NCBI GenBank assembly: GCA_016213885.1
Contig: JACQZM010000301.1
Span: 1 to 35,230, forward strand
Direction: 5' to 3'
Length of the DNA: 35,230 nt
Source: Candidatus Rifleibacteriota bacterium
Lineage (GTDB): Bacteria > Muiribacteriota > UBA6191 > JACPRK01 > JACQZM01
Every line of letters starts with the position of its first letter. Position 1 is the first letter of the stretch. The position numbers were made by a program, and so were the translations under genes. Shown here piece by piece: positions 7,774 through 14,993 of this stretch. The notes beneath the pieces were generated by a model. The model saw only the letters and a program-made list of their open reading frames with translations, had not been told where the DNA came from and did not search any database.

Positions 7774-9297
7774 CTACCGCTTGTCGCCCGCCGGGGACGG
7801 CCTGACCTTCGGGGTCACGGTGCCCATGGGCGCCTCGACCGACGGTTCCGGGCTCGAAGGAGCGGCCCTGGTGGCACTCCCGGCGGCCCGCCGACGATGG
7901 TGACGGCTCCTCTTCGTGACCGGCACCACCAGGAGCGGCTTGACGGCCACGTGCTTCTTGAAGGCGACGTGGTCCAGGTGCACCTGGTCGGAGTAGAACA
8001 CGGCGAAGTGGATCAACGACGACTCCAGCTGGTTCGCCTCGCGTTCCCATCCCCTCACGAAGGCGGTCAGAGCGTCGGGCTTCACGGCCGTGAGGGCGTG
8101 AGCCCGGGCCAGCAGGGTGCCCGATGCCCGGGCCAGATCGTAGAGGTCCGCAAGCCCCGTGAGCTCCTCCGTGGACAGGTGGGTCAGCCAGGGCTGGACC
8201 TCCTGCACCAGGTACTCGTCCTGCTCGATCCGGACGGCGCCCAGATACGGTTCCGGGCATCGCCGCAGCTTCCGGGCCGCCTCGATGGTCTGCCGGGCCT
8301 GACCGCCGCCGCAGGCGCCGGAGCCCCCGAAGTAGTGGCCCAGGACCGAGCTCGCCGTGATGGACGCCTCGAGGATGAGGTCGTCGTCCGGGTCCGGGCT
8401 CGGCCCCTCGACGAGCAGGTAGACCCGCTCGTGCCCCTGGGCTCCCTTCTTCTTGAACACCCGGTGGATGCCGTCTTTGACGGCGAAGAACCGGCCATCC
8501 CGCTGGCAGGGCAGGTTCATCCGCGCCAGCGATGCGGCAAAGGCGTCCAGAAGGTCCACCGACACCCTGGCCAGGGCGGAGTCGACTCTGAAGCGGCGCC
8601 CCGCGGAGGTCGAGACGGTCCAGCGATCCAGGAGCTGGGTCCGGGTGCGACTCGACGCACTCTTGAGCATCCTCCGCACGTACGGATTCCCTCGCTGGCC
8701 GGAGAGGGCGAACTCCCCCGCCATCCGGTTGCAGCAGAAGAACGAGAGCCCCTCTTTGTAGGTCTTCAGCGTCTCCTGGAGGACGCTCTCGATGTCGGTC
8801 ACGTCCGCGTCGATCTCGTCGGCCAGGAGCACCAGGCTCACCAGGAGCCGGCGCAGATCGATCAGGATCGGCCCGGGTCCGGACTGATCGAGCCGGACGA
8901 AGTCCAGGACCAGGGTCCCCCTCCCGTCGCGGAGCGTCCCCAGATTCATGACGTGGGCCTCACCCAGGAGCAGCGCCTGGGGCCCTCGCGGCTCCGAGCT
9001 CCAGGGTCGCTTCGGGTCGTTCAGGTCCTCGCAGAAGACCGGGAAAGCACCCTTGAAGAAGCTCAGGGCGTCGCGAGACATCCTCAGGAAGGTCTCGTGG
9101 ATCTCTCCCTGCTCGTACCTGGCAGAGTCCTGGTAGATCGCCTTGAGAGTGTGGAGAGCCTCGCGGGGGTCTCTCTGGAACGGACACGGCTCCTTGTGGG
9201 GCCGGCGGGCGAGCGAATCGCCCGGCTGGATCAAGAGCCCCAGGACGAGCATGACGATGACCAGGGATCGGGCGTGGACCGGGCCGCTGAGACTCAA
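7774..9297 (-). CDS. Exported DUF2252-family protein
   Basis: The 507-residue protein matches the uncharacterised DUF2252 family. FLRMSRDALSFFKGAF corresponds to the family's FLRG region. LLLGEAHVMNLGTL corresponds to GDAHxxNFG with Asp replaced by Glu. LDFVRLDQSGPGPILIDLRRL corresponds to its DFD...P...DL.RL core. DUF2252 proteins are usually cytosolic and show kinase-like resemblance; this one has a signal peptide (SLVIVMLVLGLLIQPG) and four cysteines in short clusters. The C-terminal 60 residues are basic, Ser/Pro-rich and probably disordered. The start is TTG at 9297, fixed by a strong AGGAGG five bases upstream. It has its own promoter. Confidence 0.82.
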   Translation of the reverse strand: MSLSGPVHARSLVIVMLVLGLLIQPGDSLARRPHKEPCPFQRDPREALHTLKAIYQDSARYEQGEIHETFLRMSRDALSFFKGAFPVFCEDLNDPKRPWSSEPRGPQALLLGEAHVMNLGTLRDGRGTLVLDFVRLDQSGPGPILIDLRRLLVSLVLLADEIDADVTDIESVLQETLKTYKEGLSFFCCNRMAGEFALSGQRGNPYVRRMLKSASSRTRTQLLDRWTVSTSAGRRFRVDSALARVSVDLLDAFAASLARMNLPCQRDGRFFAVKDGIHRVFKKKGAQGHERVYLLVEGPSPDPDDDLILEASITASSVLGHYFGGSGACGGGQARQTIEAARKLRRCPEPYLGAVRIEQDEYLVQEVQPWLTHLSTEELTGLADLYDLARASGTLLARAHALTAVKPDALTAFVRGWEREANQLESSLIHFAVFYSDQVHLDHVAFKKHVAVKPLLVVPVTKRSRHHRRRAAGSATRAAPSSPEPSVEAPMGTVTPKVRPSPAGDKR

Positions 9298-9343
9298 GGG
9301 GTCCTCCTAGAATCGGGTCGGGATGAAATGAACCGTGCTAGAC

Positions 9344-9373
9344 GTGATAGCACCGGAGAGCTGATCGAGTCAA
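9344..9373 (-). promoter_or_regulatory. Promoter of the DUF2252 gene
   Basis: On the minus strand, TTGACT (9368-9373), an 18-nt spacer and TATCAC (9344-9349) preceded by TGC form an extended -10 promoter. The predicted start lies about 40 nt upstream of the TTG codon. The -10 overlaps the 9-mer GTGATAGCA (9344-9352, plus strand), also present at the ftsQ and murD promoters. Confidence 0.6.
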
Positions 9374-9428
9374 GACAAAATCAGGTCGCATATACGAGAA
9401 TATGTATTAATAGTCGGAGGAGGAGGAA

Positions 9429-9560
9429 AGGATCAGGTTTGAGGTCGCGCTTGGGGGAAGGGAAGAGGAGAGGATCAGGTTTGAGGTCGCGCTCGGGGGC
9501 GCGACTCGGACCCGGCGAGGCGCCGGGTCTTGCGACTCGGATCCGGCGAGGCGCCGGATC
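9429..9560 (+). repeat. Dispersed structured element, copy F (right module only)
   Basis: This copy lacks the left module. It has two direct 23-nt repeats 42 bp apart (9429 and 9471), then three hairpins in series. The first is GTCGCGC / GCGCGAC (9486-9505). The second is GACCCGGCG / CGCCGGGTC with loop AGG (9509-9529). The third is GATCCGGCG / CGCCGGATC with loop AGG (9540-9560). Hairpins 2 and 3 differ by one compensated base pair. The array ends about 80 nt before the cNMP-domain gene. Just left of it (about 9391-9412) is an AT-rich inverted repeat, CATAT / ATATG. Confidence 0.85.
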
Positions 9561-9576
9561 ATGGATCCAGGGAGGT

Positions 9577-9607
9577 TTGGCTGTCGAACCATCTTCCATG
9601 ATAGGAT
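9577..9607 (+). promoter_or_regulatory. Possible promoter of the cNMP-domain gene
   Basis: TGATAGGAT (9599-9607) reads as an extended -10. TTGGCT at 9577-9582 is a possible -35 with a rather long 19-nt spacer. It lies directly after element copy F. Predicted leader is about 28 nt and contains the AAGGAG site. Confidence 0.4.
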
Positions 9608-9641
9608 GGAAGCAGGTCGTCGGACGTCAAGGAGCGCTGGC

Positions 9642-10631
9642 ATGGAAGTCATCCAGGGCTTTAAGGAATCGCTGCAGGATCCCGAGAAACGCGAGCAGAT
9701 CCTCCTCTACATGGGGCAGGTCTCGATCTTCACGGGGATGACCCAGCAGCAGCTGCTCACCCTGGCCCGTCACTGCGAGGCTCGGTCCTACGGACCGCAA
9801 GAGAAGATCTTCGTGCAGGACGAGCCCGGTCACGACCTGCACATCGTCCTCGAAGGCAAGGTCTACCTGATCCGACGGCTCCCCTCCGGGGAGGCCAAGC
9901 TCATCACCACCAAGGAGCAGGGCACCTCGTTCGGCGAGGTCGGGTTCGTCACCAAGGCGGGGCGGAACCTGTCGGCCGTCGCCGGTCACAGCGGGACGCT
10001 CCAGCTGGTCCTGACCAGGGACGAGTTCGACCGGATCATCGCCCAGGAGCCTCAGATCGGCTTCTCCCTGTTCAAGGATCTCCTGGACACGGTGACGCGC
10101 CGCATGGAGTGGCTGCCGCCGTTCTTTCGCAACTACCTGCTCTGGGGATACAAGCCTCCGGAGTCGACCGAGGAGGAGAAGCAGGCGGAGGTGACGGTGG
10201 CGAAGACGCCGCTTCTGGCCGGAGCCGGGGGTGCGGCCGGTCTTCTCGGAGGGGTGCTCTTCGGCGTCATCGTGCCTCACTTCCAGCCGGCGCTGGCCGG
10301 CCAGACCCAGCCGGTCATGATCTCGTCGGCCGTCGCCCTGGCGATCGCCGGCGCCGTGGTCGGGGGCGGCATCGGGGGCTACCTCGAGAAGGTGGAAGAC
10401 GAGGTCAAGTTCGGGCGGAAGCACCACCGGTCGTGCATCAACTGCAAGTTCGTGGTCTGGAACGAGGCCAACGGCACGAGCGACTGCTTCTACCGGGTCG
10501 AGAAGCTCTTCCAGGTGACGTTCCGCCCGGGTCGGAGCTTCGACAGCTACACCGACTGCCCCTCGTTCGATCCGCTCGGCTCCGACGAGAAGGTGAAGGC
10601 TCAGCGGCGGGACACGATCGGGAAAGACTGA
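9642..10631 (+). CDS. cNMP-binding-domain protein with two membrane segments and a Cys cluster
   Basis: The 329-residue protein has three parts. Residues 25-145 form a cyclic-nucleotide-binding beta-roll (FTGMTQQQLLTLARHCEARS; GTSFGEVGFVTKAGRNLSAVA). In CRP the phosphate cassette has Arg-Ser; here that Arg is Leu110, with an Arg two residues earlier, so ligand binding is uncertain. Residues 190-212 and 225-247 are Gly/Ala-rich hydrophobic segments. The C-terminal domain carries C265, C268, C282 and C306, a plausible metal or redox site. There is no DNA-binding domain, so it is not a CRP-type regulator. The ATG at 9642 is set by AAGGAG eight bases upstream; an upstream in-frame ATG would start inside the repeat element. 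Confidence 0.8.
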   Translation: MEVIQGFKESLQDPEKREQILLYMGQVSIFTGMTQQQLLTLARHCEARSYGPQEKIFVQDEPGHDLHIVLEGKVYLIRRLPSGEAKLITTKEQGTSFGEVGFVTKAGRNLSAVAGHSGTLQLVLTRDEFDRIIAQEPQIGFSLFKDLLDTVTRRMEWLPPFFRNYLLWGYKPPESTEEEKQAEVTVAKTPLLAGAGGAAGLLGGVLFGVIVPHFQPALAGQTQPVMISSAVALAIAGAVVGGGIGGYLEKVEDEVKFGRKHHRSCINCKFVVWNEANGTSDCFYRVEKLFQVTFRPGRSFDSYTDCPSFDPLGSDEKVKAQRRDTIGKD

Positions 10632-10653
10632 GAGCCCGGGCGTCGCTCCCGGC

Positions 10654-12216
10654 TCACTCCCCGACGAGCGGCTCCCCGTCGTAGCCCCCCCCGGGGGAAA
10701 GCCCGAGGAGCGACCGGATCGTGGGAACCACGTCCACCAGCCTGGCCTGGCCGGAGACGACCCTCCCCCGGGCAACGCCGGGACCGGTGAAGACCAGCGG
10801 GATCCGCTGCACGTCATCCTGGTCGCCTCCATGATCCCCGCGGGTGCCGTAGGTCACGCCGGGGCCCAGCAGTGCAACCACGTGGGGAGCATGCGGTGCC
10901 GCCAGGGTGTTCAGCAGCACCCGTGGTCGGAGCCAGGGCCGGTCGCTCTCCGGATCGCCCGAGGAGCGCGAGAACAGCCTCACGTAGCGACCGTTCACCA
11001 GGCCGTGGACCTCCCGGACCCCGGGGAGCCCGAACGCCACCCGACCGGCCTGGACCAGCGCGGCGATCGATCGATCGGCCAGCCAGGCCCGCACCATGGT
11101 GTCCGCGGCGATGAACCGCACGTTGGAGAGGCTGGCCAGCGGCGCCACGGCCCGTGACGGTCGACGGTGGGCGCCGTTCGCCGCCGCGCCGAAGTACCAG
11201 TTGTCGTAGGCCCTCTCCGGGCCGGCGTCTCCGAGGAAGGAACCGGCCGTGGCCCCATGGTCCGAGGTCACGACGAGGAGCGTCTCTTCCAGGAGGCCGT
11301 CGGTCCGCAACCGATCGACGATCCGCCCCACGGCCCGATCGGCCGTGGCCACCGCGGCCTCGAGGTGGATCCCGGGGCCCTGCCCCAGGTCGACCCGCCC
11401 GGAGAACTCGCCGAGGAGGTGTCCCACCCGGTCGACCCCCGGCATCGTGATGAGCAGCCCGCGCCAGCCCGGGTCGAGCCGCATGACCTTGAGCGCCACG
11501 TTCGCCATCCAGAGATCGCCGCCGTCCCGGCCGGTCCCGGGCAGGTCGATGTACAGCTCGCCCTTCTGCGGGTACTCCAGATGGGCCGTGCCGTGGGTGC
11601 CGTGAGTGTCCAGGAAGAGAGGCCCTCCGACGGGCCCCACCAGCCCCGGGGGCAGTTTCGAACCGGCCGGTCCTCGGAACCCGGCCCACCGGCCGTCCTC
11701 GATCGGGTCGCCCAGAGTGATCGTCGAATCGGCCCCGGCCGCACCGAGACAGCTGGCCGAGTAGCCCTTCGAGCCGATGGCGTAGACCGGGCCGCCCAGC
11801 GTCTTCCTGAGAAGGGCCGGAAGCGACTCCGGGACTTTTCCGAGGCTCCGGTAGAGCTTCTCGAACTCGTCGAACTCCAGTCGCGCGGAGAGGTACAGCT
11901 TGCCGGGCTGACCCAGGAGTCCGGTCGTGTCCGGATAGAGCTCGTCCCCCCAGGGAAGATGGCCCGGGAAGAGACCCGTGGCGATCACCGCGTGACTCAC
12001 CACCGTCACCGCCGGTAGATGGCCCACCGTGGCCTCCGAGAAGCTGGTGCCCGCACTGATGAGCTCGTTGACCCGGGGCATGGGGAACCGGTTGGGGTAG
12101 TCGGCTCGACACTGATCGATCACGATCAGCACGACCCGGGCGACCTTCGGCGGGGCGGCCCGAGCCACCGAGCTGAACGCTGCGCCAAGAGCCAGGGAGA
12201 CCAGAAGTGTTTTCAC
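10654..12216 (-). CDS. Exported alkaline-phosphatase-superfamily phosphodiesterase
   Basis: The 520-residue protein has a signal peptide (first about 20 residues) and the type I phosphodiesterase/nucleotide pyrophosphatase fold of the alkaline phosphatase superfamily. LIVIDQCRADY provides the first metal-binding Asp. HLPAVTVVSHAVIATGLFPG holds the probable Thr nucleophile followed by the His-containing helix. MPGVDRVGH and SDHGAT supply further metal ligands, and a second GDHGG near the C-terminus completes the site. The substrate cannot be told; relatives act on phosphodiesters, nucleotides or phosphonates. The start is GTG at 12216, only about 9 nt downstream of a good -10 box, so the mRNA is probably leaderless. 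It converges with the cNMP-domain gene and diverges from the GT39-like gene. Confidence 0.85.
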   Translation of the reverse strand: MKTLLVSLALGAAFSSVARAAPPKVARVVLIVIDQCRADYPNRFPMPRVNELISAGTSFSEATVGHLPAVTVVSHAVIATGLFPGHLPWGDELYPDTTGLLGQPGKLYLSARLEFDEFEKLYRSLGKVPESLPALLRKTLGGPVYAIGSKGYSASCLGAAGADSTITLGDPIEDGRWAGFRGPAGSKLPPGLVGPVGGPLFLDTHGTHGTAHLEYPQKGELYIDLPGTGRDGGDLWMANVALKVMRLDPGWRGLLITMPGVDRVGHLLGEFSGRVDLGQGPGIHLEAAVATADRAVGRIVDRLRTDGLLEETLLVVTSDHGATAGSFLGDAGPERAYDNWYFGAAANGAHRRPSRAVAPLASLSNVRFIAADTMVRAWLADRSIAALVQAGRVAFGLPGVREVHGLVNGRYVRLFSRSSGDPESDRPWLRPRVLLNTLAAPHAPHVVALLGPGVTYGTRGDHGGDQDDVQRIPLVFTGPGVARGRVVSGQARLVDVVPTIRSLLGLSPGGGYDGEPLVGE

Positions 12217-12224
12217 GCTGGCAG

Positions 12225-12253
12225 CGTATACCAGAAACTCGCGAGCGATGCAA
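12225..12253 (-). promoter_or_regulatory. Promoter of the phosphodiesterase gene
   Basis: On the minus strand, TTGCAT (12248-12253), 17 nt, and TATACG (12225-12230) match a housekeeping promoter. The -10 ends 8 nt before the GTG start, so the transcript should start at or within a base or two of the codon. Confidence 0.6.
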
Positions 12254-12255
12254 CC

Positions 12256-12360
12256 GAGCGCGACTTCGAATGAACCCCCTCCACTTCCTTGGTGACTCTG
12301 CAGCCAGGCCGAGGCCTGATCACAGGCCCGACTCCGTGAAACAGGTGAGGGATCCTGGCT
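12256..12360 (-). repeat. Dispersed structured element, copy A (left module)
   Basis: This copy contains the full left module, read on the minus strand, with the three arms GGCCTG, CAGGCC, GGCCTG. It ends with GTCGCGCTCGG, the first arm of the right module, without the partner arms or the GACCCGGCG hairpin. The element stops at the -35 box of the phosphodiesterase promoter. It is more than 85% identical by eye to copies C, D and E over about 95 nt. Confidence 0.85.
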
Positions 12361-12431
12361 CTGCGCTGGAATCCGGAGCAGGCCCCGGGTCGTCGAGATC
12401 CGTGGACGAACTCGGACGCTGGATCCGGTTC

Positions 12432-12460
12432 TTGATCCCCCGGGCCAGAGATTCTATACT
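12432..12460 (+). promoter_or_regulatory. Promoter of the GT39-like gene and its leader ORF
   Basis: TTGATC (12432-12437), a 17-nt spacer and TATACT (12455-12460) form a near-consensus promoter. Predicted transcription start is near 12467, about 12 nt before the ATG of the leader ORF and about 83 nt before the glycosyltransferase start. Confidence 0.65.
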
Positions 12461-12478
12461 CGAGCCCTCTTGCGGGGC

Positions 12479-12553
12479 ATGAACGGTCGCCCCGGGAGAA
12501 GCCGTGGCCGAGTCTCTTCAGATCGGGAGGCGGGGATGAACCTCGAGTCATGA
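12479..12553 (+). CDS. Possible 24-residue leader ORF
   Basis: A short frame runs from ATG 12479 to TGA 12551-12553 and encodes 24 residues, starting MNGRPGRSRGR. Its stop overlaps the glycosyltransferase start as ATGA, the usual arrangement for translational coupling. An internal in-frame ATG at 12536 is preceded by a strong GGGAGG. The ORF begins about 12 nt after the predicted transcription start. The alternative is that only the second ribosome site matters and the peptide has no role. Confidence 0.35.
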   Translation: MNGRPGRSRGRVSSDREAGMNLES

Positions 12554-13731
12554 GCCACCGACCGGGATCGACAGCGCCGGCGCTCCTGGCTGTGCTCACC
12601 CTGGCCCTCGCGTTGCGGGTGGGGTGGGTGGTCCACAGGGGCTCAGCCGGTCAGTTCCCGGACACGATCGGGTACCAGTCCCTGGCGGAGAGCCTGCTCG
12701 CCGGGAAGGGGTTCGCCGTGGCCAGCGAGTATCAGCACAACCGGGCTCCGCTGTTCTCCATCCTGTGGGCGGTTCTCTGGGCCGTGTTCCCCAGGTCTCT
12801 GATGGTGATCCTGCTCGTCCAGGCGGTGCTCTCCACGCTCACGGTCCTGGCGGTCCACCGCCTCGCCCTGGACCTGACCGGTTCGTCCGCGGCGGCTCTC
12901 GGTGCGGCCGGGCTCGCGGCGATCGATCCGTTCCAGGTGTTCTTCGTCGGGCTCGCCCTCTCCGAGACGCTCTACCTGACCCTCTTCACGCTGGCGTTAT
13001 GGCGTCTGGCCAGCTCGCCGGAGCGCCCGTCGAGCCCGGTCCAGGCGGGCGCGCTGATGGGGCTCGCAGCGCTCACCAGGGCCACCGGGCTGGTTCACGG
13101 AGCTGCGCTGACGGCCGCGGCGCTCCTGGGCTCGTCCGGTGACCGTTCGGTCAGAGTACGCACCACGGCGCTCTTCGTTCTCGGATTCTCCCTGGTGCTG
13201 ACGCCCTGGGTCGCCCGCAACGCGAGCGTCTACGGGACGTTCGTCCCGGTGGCCACCGGTTCGGGCTTCACGCTGTTCGAGTCGAACAACGATCTGTTCC
13301 AGGACGGCCCGTGGCCTCCGGGGCTCCCCAGGCCGACGCCGCCGGCCGGCGCGACTCCGCTCGAGGAAGACCGCTTCTACGGCTCCCTGGCCCGGCGGTG
13401 GATCGTGGATCACCCGGGCCAGTTCCTGGCACGGGCGGTGCGTCGGCAGATCAGGCTGTTCGACGTCGTCCCCCACGCGGCGGACTACTCGAGAGGGAGC
13501 TACACCCTGATCAGCGCCGGTTTCATGGTTCCGCTCTACGGTCTGGCGATCGTCGGCTTCCTCAGGCTCGACCGGGCCGCCCGGGGTCTGGTGGGGCTGC
13601 CGGTCGTGGCCACGGTGGCGCTCCACGTCTTGATCCTGGGCTCGGTGCGATACCGGCTGCCGCTGATGCCGATCTTCTGCGCCGTTGCCGGAGCGGCCCT
13701 GGCTCCCCGGTACAGCAGGCCGGGCTCTTGA
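12550..13731 (+). CDS. GT39-like (PMT/ArnT-type) membrane glycosyltransferase
   Basis: The 393-residue integral membrane protein has a first hydrophobic helix (ALLAVLTLALALRVGWVV) followed by a short acidic loop with D and E residues (FPDTIGYQSLAESLLAGKG). This matches the first periplasmic loop of GT-C glycosyltransferases of the PMT/ArnT class, which use a lipid-linked sugar donor. About eight further hydrophobic segments follow. The C-terminal SVRYRLPLMPIFCAVAGAAL is typical of the family. The acceptor and sugar are unknown; lipid A, protein or exopolysaccharide modification is possible. The last 196 nt overlap the convergent SUMF1-domain gene. A related protein lies at 18.6-20.2 kb. Confidence 0.82.
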   Translation: MSHRPGSTAPALLAVLTLALALRVGWVVHRGSAGQFPDTIGYQSLAESLLAGKGFAVASEYQHNRAPLFSILWAVLWAVFPRSLMVILLVQAVLSTLTVLAVHRLALDLTGSSAAALGAAGLAAIDPFQVFFVGLALSETLYLTLFTLALWRLASSPERPSSPVQAGALMGLAALTRATGLVHGAALTAAALLGSSGDRSVRVRTTALFVLGFSLVLTPWVARNASVYGTFVPVATGSGFTLFESNNDLFQDGPWPPGLPRPTPPAGATPLEEDRFYGSLARRWIVDHPGQFLARAVRRQIRLFDVVPHAADYSRGSYTLISAGFMVPLYGLAIVGFLRLDRAARGLVGLPVVATVALHVLILGSVRYRLPLMPIFCAVAGAALAPRYSRPGS

Positions 13732-14675
13732 CGGGACCGGGCGCACCGGAAGCCGATGGCGTCGCTGGCGCAGCCCGGGTTCGACGAGTCCCGGGCCGTG
13801 GTCCTGAGGAACGCGGCGTGGTTGGCCCAGGAGCCGCCCCGCACCACCCGGGTCTCCCCGCTGGCCGGTCCGGGAGGGTCCTTCACCGGGCTCGTCACGT
13901 AGTACGTCTTTTCGTACCAGTCGTGGCACCACTCCCACACGTTGCCGGTGGTGTCCATCAGCCCGTGGGGCCCGGCACCCTCCGGAAACGTGCCGACCGG
14001 CGCCGTGAACGCGAACCCGTCGTCGAACCCCTCGTGGCCCCATGGCACGCCGGCCAGCTTGGCCTGACGATCGGCGAAGTTCGCGTACCTCCCGGTGTGG
14101 GCCTCCCGGGAGCCCCAGGAGTACCGCCGACCGTCGAGGCCGCGCGCCGCACGCTCCCACTCGGCCTCCGTGGGGAGTCGCTTGCCCGCCCACCGGCAGA
14201 AGGCGCTCGCGTCGTCCCACGTCACGTGGACCACCGGGTGGTTCATCGCGCCATCGATCGACGACCGGGGCCCACGGGGATGCCGCCAGTCCGCTCCCCG
14301 GGCCGTGCTCCACTGGACGAACTTCCAGGCGAAGGAGTGTCCGGCCCTCTCGGCGACGGTTCTGTAACCGGTGGCCTTGACGAACCTGTCGAACCGCAGG
14401 TTCGTGACCTCGTACAGATCGATCGAGAAGGCGTCCAGCCGGACCCGGTGGGCCGGTCGCTGGTCGGCGCTCCCGTCGTCGGCCCCCAAGACGAACTCGC
14501 CCGCAGGGATCGCGACCATCGGACAGTCGTCGGCTCCCTTGCCGGCGCCGCTCCTGGTGAGCGTCCCCGCGGGATCCACGGACTTTCCCGGAAGCACGAT
14601 CGTGGCGCACAGGGTGAGCCCCGTGAGCGCCAGGCACCGGATCATCCGGATCGTTCTCGTGTCGATCGCTTCCAT
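13536..14675 (-). CDS. Exported SUMF1/FGE-domain protein lacking catalytic cysteines
   Basis: The 379-residue protein starts at ATG 14675, chosen for GGAG six bases upstream; ATG 14645 is an alternative. A signal peptide (MIRCLALTGLTLCATIVL) precedes a SUMF1 fold: MVAIPAGEFVLGADDG, YEVTNLRFDRFV, HPVVHVTWDDASAFCRWAGK, RLPTEAEWERAARG, GNVWEWCHDWY, RVVRGGSW and IGFRC. True formylglycine-generating enzymes carry two catalytic Cys shortly after GGSW; here that stretch reads ANHAAFLRTTARDSS, so sulfatase activation is unlikely. Such proteins often act as binding or scaffold domains. The domain ends near 13740; the last 65 residues are Arg-rich and antisense to the glycosyltransferase gene. Confidence 0.85.
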   Translation of the reverse strand: MEAIDTRTIRMIRCLALTGLTLCATIVLPGKSVDPAGTLTRSGAGKGADDCPMVAIPAGEFVLGADDGSADQRPAHRVRLDAFSIDLYEVTNLRFDRFVKATGYRTVAERAGHSFAWKFVQWSTARGADWRHPRGPRSSIDGAMNHPVVHVTWDDASAFCRWAGKRLPTEAEWERAARGLDGRRYSWGSREAHTGRYANFADRQAKLAGVPWGHEGFDDGFAFTAPVGTFPEGAGPHGLMDTTGNVWEWCHDWYEKTYYVTSPVKDPPGPASGETRVVRGGSWANHAAFLRTTARDSSNPGCASDAIGFRCARSRQEPGLLYRGARAAPATAQKIGISGSRYRTEPRIKTWSATVATTGSPTRPRAARSSLRKPTIARP

Positions 14676-14767
14676 ACCGGCTCCACGCCGACCGGCCACC
14701 GAATCCGGCTTCGCACCCCGGCCGGCGATGAACATCCCGATCGAACGAACATCGCCGTCAAACAAGC

Positions 14768-14790
14768 CGGGGATGGCATCGCCATCCCCG
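14768..14790 (-). terminator. Hairpin, possible ftsZ transcript terminator
   Basis: A perfect 10-bp stem (CGGGGATGGC / GCCATCCCCG) with a 3-nt loop lies about 200 nt downstream of ftsZ. On the minus strand it is followed by GCTTGTTTG, T-rich but not a full T-tract. It separates ftsZ from the SUMF1-domain gene. Between it and ftsZ (14791-14993) I see no gene. Confidence 0.45.
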
Positions 14791-14993
14791 TTCGATGGCC
14801 CCTGGCCCCTGAAGGCGTCGGCCCGGGGCCCGGATCCGACGCCCTGCGCAACAGGTCAGTTCAGGAGGTAACTCGTTCGCACAGTTGCCGTGTGACCACA
14901 GATCTCTCGATCGGCCGCCGCCAGGAGGCGTCGCCTCGAGGCCCCGTCGCCCGTCGGCTCCGGCAGGCCCTCGGCGTCGTTCTCCGGCCCTGT

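Noticed and set aside
9391..9412. AT-rich inverted repeat CATAT / ATATG as a terminator or attachment site
   Set aside because: It is short, lacks a T-tract in either direction and has no second copy or integrase nearby.
14864..14900. AGGAGGTAACTC on the plus strand, very like the ftsZ ribosome site
   Set aside because: The only frame after it starts with TTG at poor spacing and soon runs antisense into ftsZ; no small gene is credible.
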